Source: Paenibacillus sp. LS1 (GTDB taxonomy: Bacteria > Bacillota > Bacilli > Paenibacillales > Paenibacillaceae). From it: a stretch of 64,000 nt of DNA. The notes under the pieces were generated by a model. The model saw only the letters and a list, made by a program, of their open reading frames with translations, did not search any database and was not told the DNA's origin. The position numbers and the translations under genes were made by a program. The DNA lies in the NCBI RefSeq assembly GCF_026013365.1, contig NZ_JAPDOE010000005.1, forward strand, positions 124,001-188,000. Reading direction: 5' to 3'. Below, in pieces: positions 34,266 to 42,197 of the stretch. Numbering within the stretch: position 1 is the stretch's first letter; the number at the start of each line of letters is the position of its first letter.

Positions 34266-34457
34266 TCAAATTAAAAACCAGGTATCTAATACTTTTTTGA
34301 CTTCAAGATATTGGCGGCGGTTTATTTCAATACTATTAAACCCTTTTGCACGAATATAGAATTTCGTTCCATCGGCATAGATAGGCCGTTTTAAGACTTT
34401 TTTCCAGGGATTTGAACCAGGTTGCTTAATTTCTGCTTTTTTAAGGTGCTCAATCAT
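34266..34457 (-). CDS. Hypothetical small basic protein, 63 aa
   Basis: The ATG at 34457 overlaps the previous gene's stop by eight bases and has AAAGGAGGTATTTTAC upstream. The product is basic (MIEHLKKAEIKQPGSNPWKK), with KVLKRPIYADGTKF following. Tight overlap implies coupling to the gene at 34450-34839. Confidence 0.55.
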   Translation of the reverse strand: MIEHLKKAEIKQPGSNPWKKVLKRPIYADGTKFYIRAKGFNSIEINRRQYLEVKKVLDTWFLI

Positions 34458-34839
34458 GTAAAATACCTCCTTTGGTCGTTGTTTCTCCGGAGTACAGTGC
34501 ATCCAATTGTTTAACATCAAGGTTAAAGGAATTCAGATCTCTTAGAACACTAAGTTGTTGTTGCTTAGTCATTCTTTCAAAGTTGCTTTTAATGAAATTC
34601 AATTGCGCATCTGTAGGCTCTTCCCAAATGAAACAGTGACAACCTCCATCACCTTCTTTACCAACCCATGGATGACACCCGAATTTAATAAAAGCAGGTA
34701 TCTCATTGCTGCTTCCGTTAAACTGAATCTTATATTCCACTACTAGTTTGGAAGCCAGCCGTTGATGTTCTTGGTACTCACACTCGAAAAACTGTCCATC
34801 TGGAGCTAAAAATCCAGATAAACCAAATTTTATTTTCAC
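34450..34839 (-). CDS. Hypothetical protein, 129 aa
   Basis: ATG at 34839. Soluble; contains FIKFGCHPWVGKEGDGGCHCF, a Cys/His-rich loop that could bind metal, and a helical C-terminal half (QLNFIKSNFERMTKQQQ). It is coupled to the small gene at 34266. No family recognised. Confidence 0.55.
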   Translation of the reverse strand: MKIKFGLSGFLAPDGQFFECEYQEHQRLASKLVVEYKIQFNGSSNEIPAFIKFGCHPWVGKEGDGGCHCFIWEEPTDAQLNFIKSNFERMTKQQQLSVLRDLNSFNLDVKQLDALYSGETTTKGGILHD

Positions 34840-34955
34840 TGCTTCTATACCTCACCTTCTACAGTTCAAAGACTGAATATGTTTACTGCTTATAGTCTGT
34901 CACGTTAGGAGGTTGAAATCGAATTTACAGCGTTTTATTTTATAATTTCAAAGAA

Positions 34956-34984
34956 AGATCCCTCTCTTATCCAGTGAGGGATCT
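34956..34984 (-). terminator. Terminator
   Basis: AGATCCCTC pairs with GAGGGATCT and is followed leftward by TTCTTTG. The stem closely resembles the one at 38283-38318. It separates the Zn-ribbon gene at 35083 from the gene at 34450. Confidence 0.75.
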
Positions 34985-34986
34985 CG

Positions 34987-35013
34987 ATTACGAATACCAT
35001 ATAATAATCGATG
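34987..35013 (-). repeat. Repeat CATCGATTATT...TCGTAAT, copy 1
   Basis: CATCGATTATTATATGGTA (leftward) with flanking TCGTAAT recurs at 36360-36385 as CATCGATTATTGTATGTTA. Both copies lie in decayed or intergenic DNA. They may be relics of a shared promoter; the context of copy 2 suggests a duplicated block. Confidence 0.5.
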
Positions 35014-35082
35014 CCAAAAGAGAAATTTATCTACTTACCGAATAGTATTTCTATTTCGGTTGTCTCGGACGTATTCGACCAA

Positions 35083-35241
35083 TTAATCTTCGGTATACCA
35101 AACATCATTATCTTTGAGCTCCCTAACCGATTCGTGTTGAGACTCACCTTCACACTCCGGACAGTTTACCCAGCAGACTAAAAGATTGTCTACCCACTTG
35201 TTACCACAAGTAACGCATATCCAAGGCAGTATCCTCGGCAC
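35083..35241 (-). CDS. Small zinc-ribbon protein, 52 aa
   Basis: The GTG at 35241 follows GGAGGGATAGAC. The product has CVTCG (9-13) and NCPECEGE (26-33), two CxxC knuckles, with an acidic tail (KDNDVWYTED). It overlaps the 3' end of the next gene upstream by 41 bases in another frame. The ribosome site and the complete zinc ribbon support it. Confidence 0.65.
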   Translation of the reverse strand: MPRILPWICVTCGNKWVDNLLVCWVNCPECEGESQHESVRELKDNDVWYTED

Positions 35242-35515
35242 GTCTATCCCTCCTATTTTCAATTAATAGATCTCTTAGGCTAGCTGAGAAATGTTTCAAA
35301 GCCGGTAACCGGTATGTTTTCGCTTGTTTGTCATCTAAGGATATTCTCTTCAGCGCACGAGATTTTGGCCTACAATGTATTCTTATGTGGTCATTATTGT
35401 CATATTTATTTGTGGGATGAGAGTGTACAAAACCGTACCAAAATGGTTTATTAAATCTGGGTATTGAGAAGTTGCTAACGATACCATAAATACTAAAGTG
35501 AATTAACCAGGTCAT
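35201..35515 (-). CDS. Hypothetical basic protein, 104 aa
   Basis: ATG at 35515 follows GGGAGGCATAGT. The product is basic, with RCRPKSRALKRISLDDKQ-like charged stretches after a His/Asn-rich region. Its last 41 bases are shared with the zinc-ribbon gene. The real C-terminus may be shorter or it may be a partly decayed gene. Function unknown. Confidence 0.45.
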   Translation of the reverse strand: MTWLIHFSIYGIVSNFSIPRFNKPFWYGFVHSHPTNKYDNNDHIRIHCRPKSRALKRISLDDKQAKTYRLPALKHFSASLRDLLIENRRDRRAEDTALDMRYLW

Positions 35516-35559
35516 ACTATGCCTCCCTAGTAGAGATTGAAATTCAGCAGAAAGGTACT

Positions 35560-36039
35560 TTATTCACTTTCTGCTTTCTGATGAGATTTTAACTTCAGAA
35601 AAGTTAATAAAGCTGCTTTACACCGCTGTGCAGGAGTTGCGTGGACAATTTGATAGATGCTATCCAAAGTAGGTGTTGTTTCAATCAAGTTCAATTCTAA
35701 TACATTCTGTAACTCAATCGCGTATTGCTCTCGAATCTTGGGGTCTTGATCTAGGACCGATTGCATTTTCCATGTGGCTGAAATGTCCTCTCCATACCTT
35801 GGGCAATCCAACCAAGCATTTTCATCACTGTTCCTCCATGAAGCATTTTCCCAACGCTCACCGGATAGGGGGTGCCATGCTTTATAACCGAAGTGCCCAA
35901 TTAATAATCTTGAATCTGGGCAATCTTCCTTTCTAATCACGTTCGCTCTGAATATATGTTGAGCCACCTCTATTCCAAGTTCTAGCGGCTCCATCTCCAG
36001 CACTTGCTCTCTAGTGAACAATATTGCTTCTTGCGTCAT
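35560..36039 (-). CDS. Phage ABA-sandwich-like protein, 159 aa
   Basis: The ATG at 36039 follows AGGAGGACATATAAG. The N-terminus FTREQVLEMEPLELGIEVAQ and the end IVHATPAQRCKAALLTFLKL match the two ends of phage ABA-sandwich proteins; between them are EDISATWKMQSVLDQD and a Trp-rich stretch. It is a larger member with an insert that includes WENASWRNSDENAW. Function unknown. Confidence 0.6.
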   Translation of the reverse strand: MTQEAILFTREQVLEMEPLELGIEVAQHIFRANVIRKEDCPDSRLLIGHFGYKAWHPLSGERWENASWRNSDENAWLDCPRYGEDISATWKMQSVLDQDPKIREQYAIELQNVLELNLIETTPTLDSIYQIVHATPAQRCKAALLTFLKLKSHQKAESE

Positions 36040-36186
36040 CTTATATGTCCTCCTACAGGTGCTGCATTTTGAGTCTATCTGTGCATTATGCAATATTCCA
36101 TCACATAAAGAGTACTACCTGATTATCAGACCTAGGGATTGCAGCTGCATAATCCGTCACCACGATAGAATGTGTATAGTTCATGT

Positions 36187-36310
36187 CTTGGTTAGTTCAA
36201 CCTAAACCATAACGATTAACACTTATAGGTAGAATCCATAGTTTGCGGTAACAAGGGAAATCGTCCAACTCAATCAGCTTAAGGGCTCCCTCTCCCCTCT
36301 CTGTTCCTCT
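36187..36310 (-). pseudogene. Decayed copy of the 30.4-kb gene pair
   Basis: Leftward, the frame ELDDFPCYRKLWILPI matches PDDFPWYHKLWLIPL of the microprotein gene at 30380-30490, and the bases before it (GAGAGGGGAGAGGGAGCC) match the 3' end of the coiled-coil gene there. No start codon remains. The remaining gap up to 36530 contains the repeat at 36360-36385 and nothing else I can identify. Confidence 0.6.
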
Positions 36311-36359
36311 TACAAGCTATCAGCTGCTTCCAGTCAAGCAAACTCATTAGCGTAGGGAT

Positions 36360-36385
36360 TTACGATTAACATACAATAATCGATG
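36360..36385 (-). repeat. Repeat CATCGATTATT...TCGTAA, copy 2
   Basis: Second copy of the repeat at 34987-35013, with 5 or so differences. It lies upstream of the decayed duplicate at 36187-36310. Confidence 0.5.
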
Positions 36386-36530
36386 TAAGAAGGGAATTTT
36401 TGAAGAATTCAACTTAAAATAAGTCGGTTCTCCACTCTCTAAACCGTTCGACTGCTCTATCTATATTGCTGTTAAAAGAGAACTACAATTCTTAAATACG
36501 GCTACGAAGGAATTAATATATCTTGTACTC

Positions 36531-38159
36531 CTACATGCTGAACGCCATCTGTCCAGGTTCCCTTTGTGCATATTTTTCAATTGTTAACCTGTTGCCTGAT
36601 CCCAGACAAAGTTCTGGCACATTAGCCTGTACTAATACTTTAGCGAATGGTGGAGGTACTGCATTACCACAACGAGCAACTTGATCACTTTCACTGATTT
36701 TTTTTCCGTTAAGATCTCTATCAATAATATATTCTTCAGGGAAACCTTGGCCTCTAAACAATTCTCTAGATTTAAGCATCCTCATACGGATATCAATAAT
36801 TCGGTATTCGACACCGTGGATGTTAACCAGACCGAGTTTTTTCTTATCAAAGTTGGGATTCTGTCCTTTTGCAACACAGCTTTCATAGTATCTCTGTAAA
36901 AAAGTCTGTACTTTTCCAAAGTGGGTACCCCCAGCTGTAATCGTTTGAATCGGTTTCATAAGTGGTTGACCGATATTATCCCCGAGCATCTTTATAATAT
37001 GAGTGGCCACTAATGTTTCGTGAACGGGTTGAGTATCGGATTTTGCTAGGGTTGGGTATATTAGCATATGCTGAGTGCCTGTCGTAATTGTGCGTAAAGG
37101 CTCCAAAGCTGAACTACCAGGATGACCAGATGTGTTCACACCAAGAATAGGAGTAATAAGCAGGTGCTCTGCTTTTGAGGTAATGGTGGTTAAGGGATCT
37201 GTGATTCTATATTGCAATCGATCTTTTGCATATCCTGTTTGACCTATCCTTGCGATAAAAGGAGTCAGTAGACCCGAATTACTTTTATTCATGTATGCAT
37301 CTATAAATGCTTGAATATCCCCTGATTTTTTGAAATTTGAATTTGTAATAGTAAAAGGCATAACAAAAGGGTTTGGATCTTCAATAATGAACTTCTGTAT
37401 TCCTCTAGCAATTCGGCTTAATGTATTATCCGCTAAAGGACGTATGGCTCTAACTCCGTATTTTTCTTTTATTTCTTCTGAGGTATCAAAGATCGATGTT
37501 GCAGGAATTGTCCAATCTATTATTTCTGCTGCAGGGTGCCATGGTTTCAAATTTCCAGATTTAAACTCCTCGCTTTCTGGATTACCGTGAGTTGGTTTTG
37601 GCCAAACGATTGCTCTTCCATCATTACGCGCAATCAGAAAGAAGCGATTGCGGCTTGATGGTGCTCCATAGTCACATGCAAGCAGTTCCTTCCACTCCAC
37701 ATCATAACCGAGGCGTTTAAAGGCATTCACAAAAGATTTGAACGTCTTACCTTTCTTCTGCTTATCCGGATATCCATCTTTCGTCAGCGGACCCCAGGTC
37801 GTAAATTCTTCAACGTTTTCTAGAATGATCACTCTTGGCTTTACAGTGGCGGCCCAACGCACTGCTACCCAAGCAAGTCCACGAATTTCTTTCTCAACCG
37901 GCTTACCACCTTAAAATGTTTGCAGTCTGGTGAAAACCACACTAACCCTACAGGACGGCCTCTAACTAACTCTCTGGGATTGGCATCCCAAACCGAACCG
38001 CAGTAGGTGTTCTGTGTCAGGGTGATTTACTTTATGCATTGCAATAGCGGCCTTATCATGATTGATAGCAATGTGAGGGCTGTATCCTAATGCTAATTCC
38101 ATACCAGTGGAAGCTCCCCCTCCACCGGCGAAGTTATCGACAATTATTTCTTGTAGCAT
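36531..38159 (-). pseudogene. Cytosine-5 DNA methyltransferase with frameshifts
   Basis: All main motifs are present but in three frames. The N-terminal frame (37962-38159) has motif I, DNFAGGGGASTGMELA. Deleting one C near 38023 restores HYCGSVWDANPREL and the catalytic motif IV in WFSPDCKHF. A second lesion near 37912 lacks about five bases and separates this from KGGKPVEKEIRGLAW. The last frame (36531-37862) has motif VI ILENVEEF, motif VIII SSRNRFFLIA and motif X CGNAVPPPFAKVL, with RQTGYAKDR-like target-recognition residues between. It should be inactive unless the shifts are sequencing errors. The intact enzyme would be about 540 residues. No cognate restriction gene is seen. Confidence 0.85.
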
Positions 38160-38282
38160 AGTCTGAGCTCTCCTATTGATAAGATATGCTAGATTAGACT
38201 AGCTACAGTATAGTGTGTCATATAAAGTAGTTTGGGGTCGAATTTCCAAAGATATATTTGTACATTACAAAAAAACGAAAAA

Positions 38283-38318
38283 ATCCCTCTCTTTTCTCAA
38301 GTGAGGGATTTATGATTT
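38283..38318 (-). terminator. Terminator
   Basis: Leftward, AATCCCTCACTT...AGAGGGATT forms a stem followed by TTTTTTCG. It closes the gene at 38342-38620, upstream of the methyltransferase pseudogene's promoter region. Confidence 0.8.
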
Positions 38319-38341
38319 CAATATTCATACGAAGTCGAAAA

Positions 38342-38620
38342 TTAACCAGATACTATTTTAAGATCTACAGCAGATGAGGGGCTAGAAAATTGCATACTAT
38401 TCAAGAATGTCACTTCAACACTTTTGGCAAGCATCGCGATAACCTCGTATTCAAGTGAACTCAGCGCATCAAGGTGACTCTCCGGAATAACATGTATCAG
38501 CTGTTGGAGCTTTTCTGCATAGTTACTATGTATCTTTTGAAAACTAGGATTCCTTTCAAGTCTTTCTTGCAAACGTGTAATTTCGTTATTTGATTTATCA
38601 TCCATCTTATTTTGGTTCAT
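38342..38620 (-). CDS. Hypothetical helical protein, 92 aa
   Basis: ATG at 38620 follows AAGGAGAAGCTAAA. Soluble, helical (NEITRLQERLERNP, then YEVIAMLAKSVEV), ends in a short polar tail. It is a single-gene unit with its own terminator and is divergent from the XRE gene at 38698. Function unknown. Confidence 0.5.
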   Translation of the reverse strand: MNQNKMDDKSNNEITRLQERLERNPSFQKIHSNYAEKLQQLIHVIPESHLDALSSLEYEVIAMLAKSVEVTFLNSMQFSSPSSAVDLKIVSG

Positions 38621-38697
38621 TTTAGCTTCTCCTTTAATTGCTCCAGGTTGTCATATTAATGTATAATCGCTACATCTCTGTATTAATGAGGTGAACT

Positions 38698-38898
38698 ATG
38701 GCTCTCCAACGAGGGAGATGCCGTTTAGACGAGTTGCTTGGTGGTTTAGCACCTGCAGAATTTGCTCGGCGTATGGGCGTAAACGAATCCACCGTGTCCA
38801 GATGGAGAAGTGGAGAACGTTTGATGTCCTACGAAAGTGCAGTAGAAGCAGCAGCTATTCTAGGTTGTCATGCTGAAGACCTTTACTACTGGATTTAA
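38698..38898 (+). CDS. XRE-family HTH protein, 66 aa
   Basis: ATG at 38698 follows GAGGTGAACT. Residues 10-55 form a Cro/C1 HTH with FARRMGVNESTVSRWRSGERLMS. Base composition is higher in GC than its neighbours, which hints at a separate origin. It is divergent from the gene at 38342 and has a small terminator (AACTTGCC/GGCAAGTT at 38942-38965). The rest of the gap to 39249 holds only the terminator at 39124-39160. Confidence 0.75.
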   Translation: MALQRGRCRLDELLGGLAPAEFARRMGVNESTVSRWRSGERLMSYESAVEAAAILGCHAEDLYYWI

Positions 38899-38941
38899 AC
38901 GGTATTAAATGAGTAGGTACTTTCTACTCTTCCCTCGGCAG

Positions 38942-38965
38942 AAACTTGCCTATACTGGCAAGTTT
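38942..38965 (+). terminator. Terminator of the small XRE gene
   Basis: AACTTGCC pairs with GGCAAGTT with a 6-base loop followed by TTTAAGG. Confidence 0.6.
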
Positions 38966-39123
38966 TTAAGGAAGAAAATGATCTATATCACGTGCAAATG
39001 CACTCGATCTGGTTCCTTTGTCTTAGTTCCATGTTATATATTTATGAAAAGAAAGTAAAGCTGTATTCAAATTCTGAATAGGCGACACTAGTAACCATAA
39101 TTCGACATAAAATGACACTAAAT

Positions 39124-39160
39124 TCATGAAAAACCCATCGATTTTTCATTGATGGGTTTT
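39124..39160. terminator. Bidirectional terminator
   Basis: AAAACCCATCGA and TTGATGGGTTTT form the stem, with T-runs on both sides. It lies beyond the end of the leftward gene pair at 39249-39960. Confidence 0.8.
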
Positions 39161-39248
39161 TTACGTAATTATTCTATCACTTTAAAGCTGATGGGCTGTC
39201 GTCCGGTCGTGTATGTATGAGGCGTCGTGTAGCTCACCAACAATTTTT

Positions 39249-39518
39249 TTATTCAAATCCTTTTTTTGATTTATCCATAAAATATAGCAGGACTGAAAAT
39301 AATATAAGAAGAAACATAGTTCTCCATTGAAGTAGGGAGAATAAGGCTTCATATATGGTGGGCCTACCTGTCACGAGTAGAAAGATTAATAGAAATAAAA
39401 GTAAGCATCCAATTATTCCGTATAAACTAATTATGAAGACGTAACCAGCTAATAAAGGATGCTTCTTGAAGAAGTTAGCAAATCTCTCATGAAGAGTATT
39501 AAACATGTTCATACTCAT
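39249..39518 (-). CDS. Membrane protein, 89 aa, paralog of 62982 gene
   Basis: Two to three membrane segments (about 22-50 and 65-82) with a short N-terminal amphipathic helix (LHERFANFFKKHP). It shares an ordered set of residues with the gene at 62982-63254: LHE, FFK, G-VFI-S, GC, RG or RP before a helix, then LLQxWR and LYxMD(K/R)S. GGAGGCGTA precedes the ATG. Its start overlaps the upstream gene's end. The role is unknown; two copies per element suggest a structural or immunity-type membrane protein. Confidence 0.6.
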   Translation of the reverse strand: MSMNMFNTLHERFANFFKKHPLLAGYVFIISLYGIIGCLLLFLLIFLLVTGRPTIYEALFSLLQWRTMFLLILFSVLLYFMDKSKKGFE

Positions 39519-39960
39519 TACGCCTCCTCAGTTGTATATTTTTTGATATCTTCTCCGCTATAGCTACTAACTCCCTGTATTCATCATATTGATTCAACAT
39601 AAAGGTACTCAAGAGCTCGTATGCTTTCGTTGAGTATACGTTTTGTTTCTCTCTGGAACTAAAGGAGAACGGTTGTAGTTCTCTTTCTTCTTGTCGATTT
39701 TCTTTGAAACAATCTAGTAACCATACTTTCCCTCCCCTACGCATATATACATGCAGTGCAAACTTATCTTTCAAAAAGATTCTAGTGCCCCAATGCTCGT
39801 ATGTTTCATACCACAATCCATATGATCCTTCTTTAATTACGTTAATCAACCGGTCAAGAAAAAGTGAATCGGTAACTGTGATTTCGATTATCACAACGTA
39901 TGGTTTAGTACGTTTAACATCCACTGTCTTTGTTATTTTAATGGCATACGGTTTGTTCAT
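39499..39960 (-). CDS. Hypothetical protein, 153 aa
   Basis: ATG at 39960 follows ATGGAGGATTCTT. Soluble; N-terminal strands (YVVIIEITVTDS), a middle rich in basic and aromatic residues, a helical end. It is coupled to the membrane protein at 39249 by 20 bases of overlap, so the pair may form a two-component unit. Function unknown. Confidence 0.55.
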   Translation of the reverse strand: MNKPYAIKITKTVDVKRTKPYVVIIEITVTDSLFLDRLINVIKEGSYGLWYETYEHWGTRIFLKDKFALHVYMRRGGKVWLLDCFKENRQEERELQPFSFSSREKQNVYSTKAYELLSTFMLNQYDEYRELVAIAEKISKNIQLRRRNEYEHV

Positions 39961-40073
39961 AAGAATCCTCCATTTATAGATGTCTTACGTCCTATGTTTA
40001 CACTTTTCTTTTGAACTGTCTAATTTGAACTGGACATTAATAACGATGAATATAGAAAAAAATCCGACACAGT

Positions 40074-40478
40074 TCAGGATCGACTGGTCGGATTATCACG
40101 TATATAACTGTTATATTTCATCGTAAGTTCAACAAATTCATCATATCGAGCTTTAGCGATATAAATATATTTAGAATTTTTATTTGGTACTTCATCAAAG
40201 TATGCTCTGAACCATTTTTTATCAAATTTTCGTATTTTCCCGATATCGGGGATGTCTCCTCTATCAGATCGAACAAAATGACAATTACTCGCCCAAAGTG
40301 TATTTAAAAACCTTTGAATCTTTTCACCACTGATGAGATGAAGAAAATCATCACTTGTGTGAGCTTGCAGTTCTCCTTTTACAATCCGGAAGAATAGAAT
40401 CTTATCTACATGAAGCGATTCGTATCCCGTCAGTCCTTCAGGATTTCTGCTTACTGGTAATGTTCCATTCCATTCCAT
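40074..40478 (-). CDS. LytTR-domain regulator of the agr-like locus
   Basis: The 134-residue product is essentially a LytTR DNA-binding domain: HVDKILFFRIVKGELQAHT, then SGEKIQRFLNTLW, then NCHFVRSDRGDI and FDKKW, with the last strand IYIAKARYDEFVEL. There is no receiver domain, unlike AgrA. LytTR proteins bind short direct repeats at promoters. It is last in the four-gene agr-like operon and should sense or relay the peptide signal; how it is controlled without a receiver is unknown. Confidence 0.75.
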   Translation of the reverse strand: MEWNGTLPVSRNPEGLTGYESLHVDKILFFRIVKGELQAHTSDDFLHLISGEKIQRFLNTLWASNCHFVRSDRGDIPDIGKIRKFDKKWFRAYFDEVPNKNSKYIYIAKARYDEFVELTMKYNSYIRDNPTSRS

Positions 40479-40486
40479 GATGTGTC

Positions 40487-40636
40487 CTACTTTTCCTTCT
40501 GAGATTGATTTTGTTTAAGCAACTCAGCCGGTGGCTTTGGTGAATGAATCCAACCTATGCAACTAAGCACTTTTACTTTTTGATCCGCAAGTCCTCCAAG
40601 TGCATTTGTAACTTTACTTAGGTCCATTTTATCCAA
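40487..40636 (-). CDS. agrD: AgrD-like autoinducer prepeptide, 49 aa
   Basis: The TTG at 40636 is nine bases after GGAGG and overlaps the agrB stop. The prepeptide has an amphipathic N-terminus (DLSKVTNALGGLAD), then SCIGWI, then a charged tail with HSPKPPAELLK. In Staphylococcus aureus the thiolactone core CDFIM is followed five residues later by PKEL; here CIGWI is followed five residues later by PAEL. So the predicted ring is Cys-Ile-Gly-Trp-Ile, cut by AgrB at the following residue. It lies between agrB and the LytTR gene, as expected. Confidence 0.85.
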   Translation of the reverse strand: MDKMDLSKVTNALGGLADQKVKVLSCIGWIHSPKPPAELLKQNQSQKEK

Positions 40637-41165
40637 GAGTAATCACCTCCTTATGTGGCAACCGAATGAGCGAGATGGATTGCAGCGCAAATGTTACTGC
40701 AAGAACAGGCGATAAGAAAATAAAATTAAAGAATATGATTTGTACTGATAGAATACGCAGATATTTATATTCGCTTTTTGGTATAACGGTATCTAATTCT
40801 ATTCGGGATGGTGCAAAGATAGCAGCAAGTATTGCACTGACTCCGGTAAGTATTAACACGGTATTTGTAGACAGATGAATGTAAGGTATTACGTTTGACA
40901 AAATAACTGTAGTAACAATGCATTTCCAAGATTTAGACATATGGTAGCCGCCTGAGTATTGTCTTAATATATACGAGGCAAAGAGAATAACGGCAGTCTC
41001 TATGAAGTGTCCTAATATTAAGGCAATTGGAAGTGAAATAAAAATAGTTAGTAGAACATTAAGTATGATGATAAGAATGAATTCGATTGTTGCCACTGAA
41101 TATCGGGCATTAGGGCTCCGGTCTATGAGCCATACAGCCATTTTATTTGCCACTTTTGAAATCAT
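40629..41165 (-). CDS. agrB: AgrB-like peptide-maturing membrane protease
   Basis: The 178-residue protein has the AgrB core RQYSGGYHMSKSWKCIV, with H75 and C82 seven residues apart, as H77 and C84 in S. aureus. Several membrane segments follow (about 30-60, 82-100, 103-120 and 140-165). AgrB removes the AgrD tail and forms the thiolactone ring. It overlaps the end of the upstream sensor-like gene and the start of agrD, so the genes are tightly coupled. Confidence 0.9.
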   Translation of the reverse strand: MISKVANKMAVWLIDRSPNARYSVATIEFILIIILNVLLTIFISLPIALILGHFIETAVILFASYILRQYSGGYHMSKSWKCIVTTVILSNVIPYIHLSTNTVLILTGVSAILAAIFAPSRIELDTVIPKSEYKYLRILSVQIIFFNFIFLSPVLAVTFALQSISLIRLPHKEVITLG

Positions 41166-41790
41166 AAGCTCTCTCTTTCTTAACAGCGAAATAGATGAGA
41201 ATGCCTACTAACAAGCTAAGTGCTAAAAACGCCATTACGAGGTCATTCTGAATGAACACATAACCAAAGCCGGCGAAGAGCAATATGCATAAGGGAAGGC
41301 CGATGACAGTATCTAGGCTAAATCTGAGTTTTGTGAAATCTGCAGAGTAACCAATTCCTTTATTAAAGAGATAGAGTGATGGCAAAGTGATTACTATGGC
41401 CGTAACTGTTTGTCCAATGAATTGATCTATTGAAGCACTCTGTGCTTTTTCCAAAGAGATCACGGTGTTGGTCAAGATGAGTAAAAGTCCGGTTTGAATA
41501 ATGAAAAAGAGTACATACGTTGAGAATGCTATGATTAACCCCCACCAAAATGGTGCTTTAACAACGAGAAGTTGGAACGCTGTAAAAATGATAAGTACGA
41601 TGATTGGGAAGATCTGTTTGAGGTCTACTGCTTCTCTCATGAAAAATGATAAAAACGCAACAATAAAGCTCACTATAGAGATTTCTTTTAAATAATGCTG
41701 AGGTACTAATCTAACAGCTGCTAAAGCGAGAATGAAATAAGAAAATGTTTCTATGAACGAGAAAAATATATATCCTATGTGCAGGATCAT
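41143..41790 (-). CDS. Polytopic membrane protein, AgrC-sensor-like without kinase
   Basis: The ATG at 41790 is ten bases after GGAG and is preferred over a TTG further upstream. The 215-residue product is almost all membrane: about six or seven segments, from LHIGYIFFSFIETFSYFIL to LSLLVGILIYFAV. Its layout resembles the N-terminal sensor domain of AgrC, but there is no histidine-kinase domain. It heads the agr-like operon. It may sense the peptide or export it. Confidence 0.65.
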   Translation of the reverse strand: MILHIGYIFFSFIETFSYFILALAAVRLVPQHYLKEISIVSFIVAFLSFFMREAVDLKQIFPIIVLIIFTAFQLLVVKAPFWWGLIIAFSTYVLFFIIQTGLLLILTNTVISLEKAQSASIDQFIGQTVTAIVITLPSLYLFNKGIGYSADFTKLRFSLDTVIGLPLCILLFAGFGYVFIQNDLVMAFLALSLLVGILIYFAVKKERAYDFKSGK

Positions 41791-41949
41791 TCGTAAACTG
41801 CTCCGTTCTAATTTTGATTTTCTCTTGTAAGGATAAGAAATAAACGACAACCTTACAACTTTACAAAAACTAATTTTGAAATGAACGACAGGTAGCTAGT
41901 AATTGATGTAAAAATTTCTTATAGTGATCTTCCTTTCAAAGCAAGAAGA

Positions 41950-42059
41950 CCATTTGAAATATAGGCATGAATACCTGTTTCAAATGGACCCCCTTTCGTT
42001 CTTGTTAATTTATTGGAAAAATCTATTTATAATATATATGCTTAGTTTATTTTTGTAAA
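41950..42059 (-). promoter_or_regulatory. Promoter and leader hairpin of the agr-like operon
   Basis: Leftward, TTTACA (42054-42059) and TATATT (42031-42036) are 17 bases apart. The leader forms a stem at 41950-41987: CCATTTGAAA pairs with TTTCAAATGG around an inner GGTAT/ATGCC stem, then TCTTCTTGCTTT follows. It resembles the other leader hairpins but with a weak U-tract. Divergent to it is the CATTACTCGATT promoter at 42136-42167. Confidence 0.6.
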
Positions 42060-42135
42060 TCAAAAGAACTACATCCTGTCATGATCCTGCATATAACTCC
42101 TACAATAGTATCTGATTATTTTGTACCAGGTGATT

Positions 42136-42167
42136 CATTACTCGATTTTTTCCATCTGACTTATAAT
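42136..42167 (+). promoter_or_regulatory. CATTACTCGATT-N14-TATAAT promoter (rightward)
   Basis: 12-mer at 42136-42147 and consensus TATAAT at 42162-42167, 14 bases apart, in the same orientation as the gene at 42198. It shows the element flips with gene direction. It lies in the short region divergent from the agr-like operon. Confidence 0.85.
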
Positions 42168-42197
42168 ACGTTTATTAACCGAGAGGAGATCAATATT

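Noticed and set aside
38988..39010. CACTCGATC near 38990
   Set aside because: One base off and no -10 box at 14 bases; no gene faces it.
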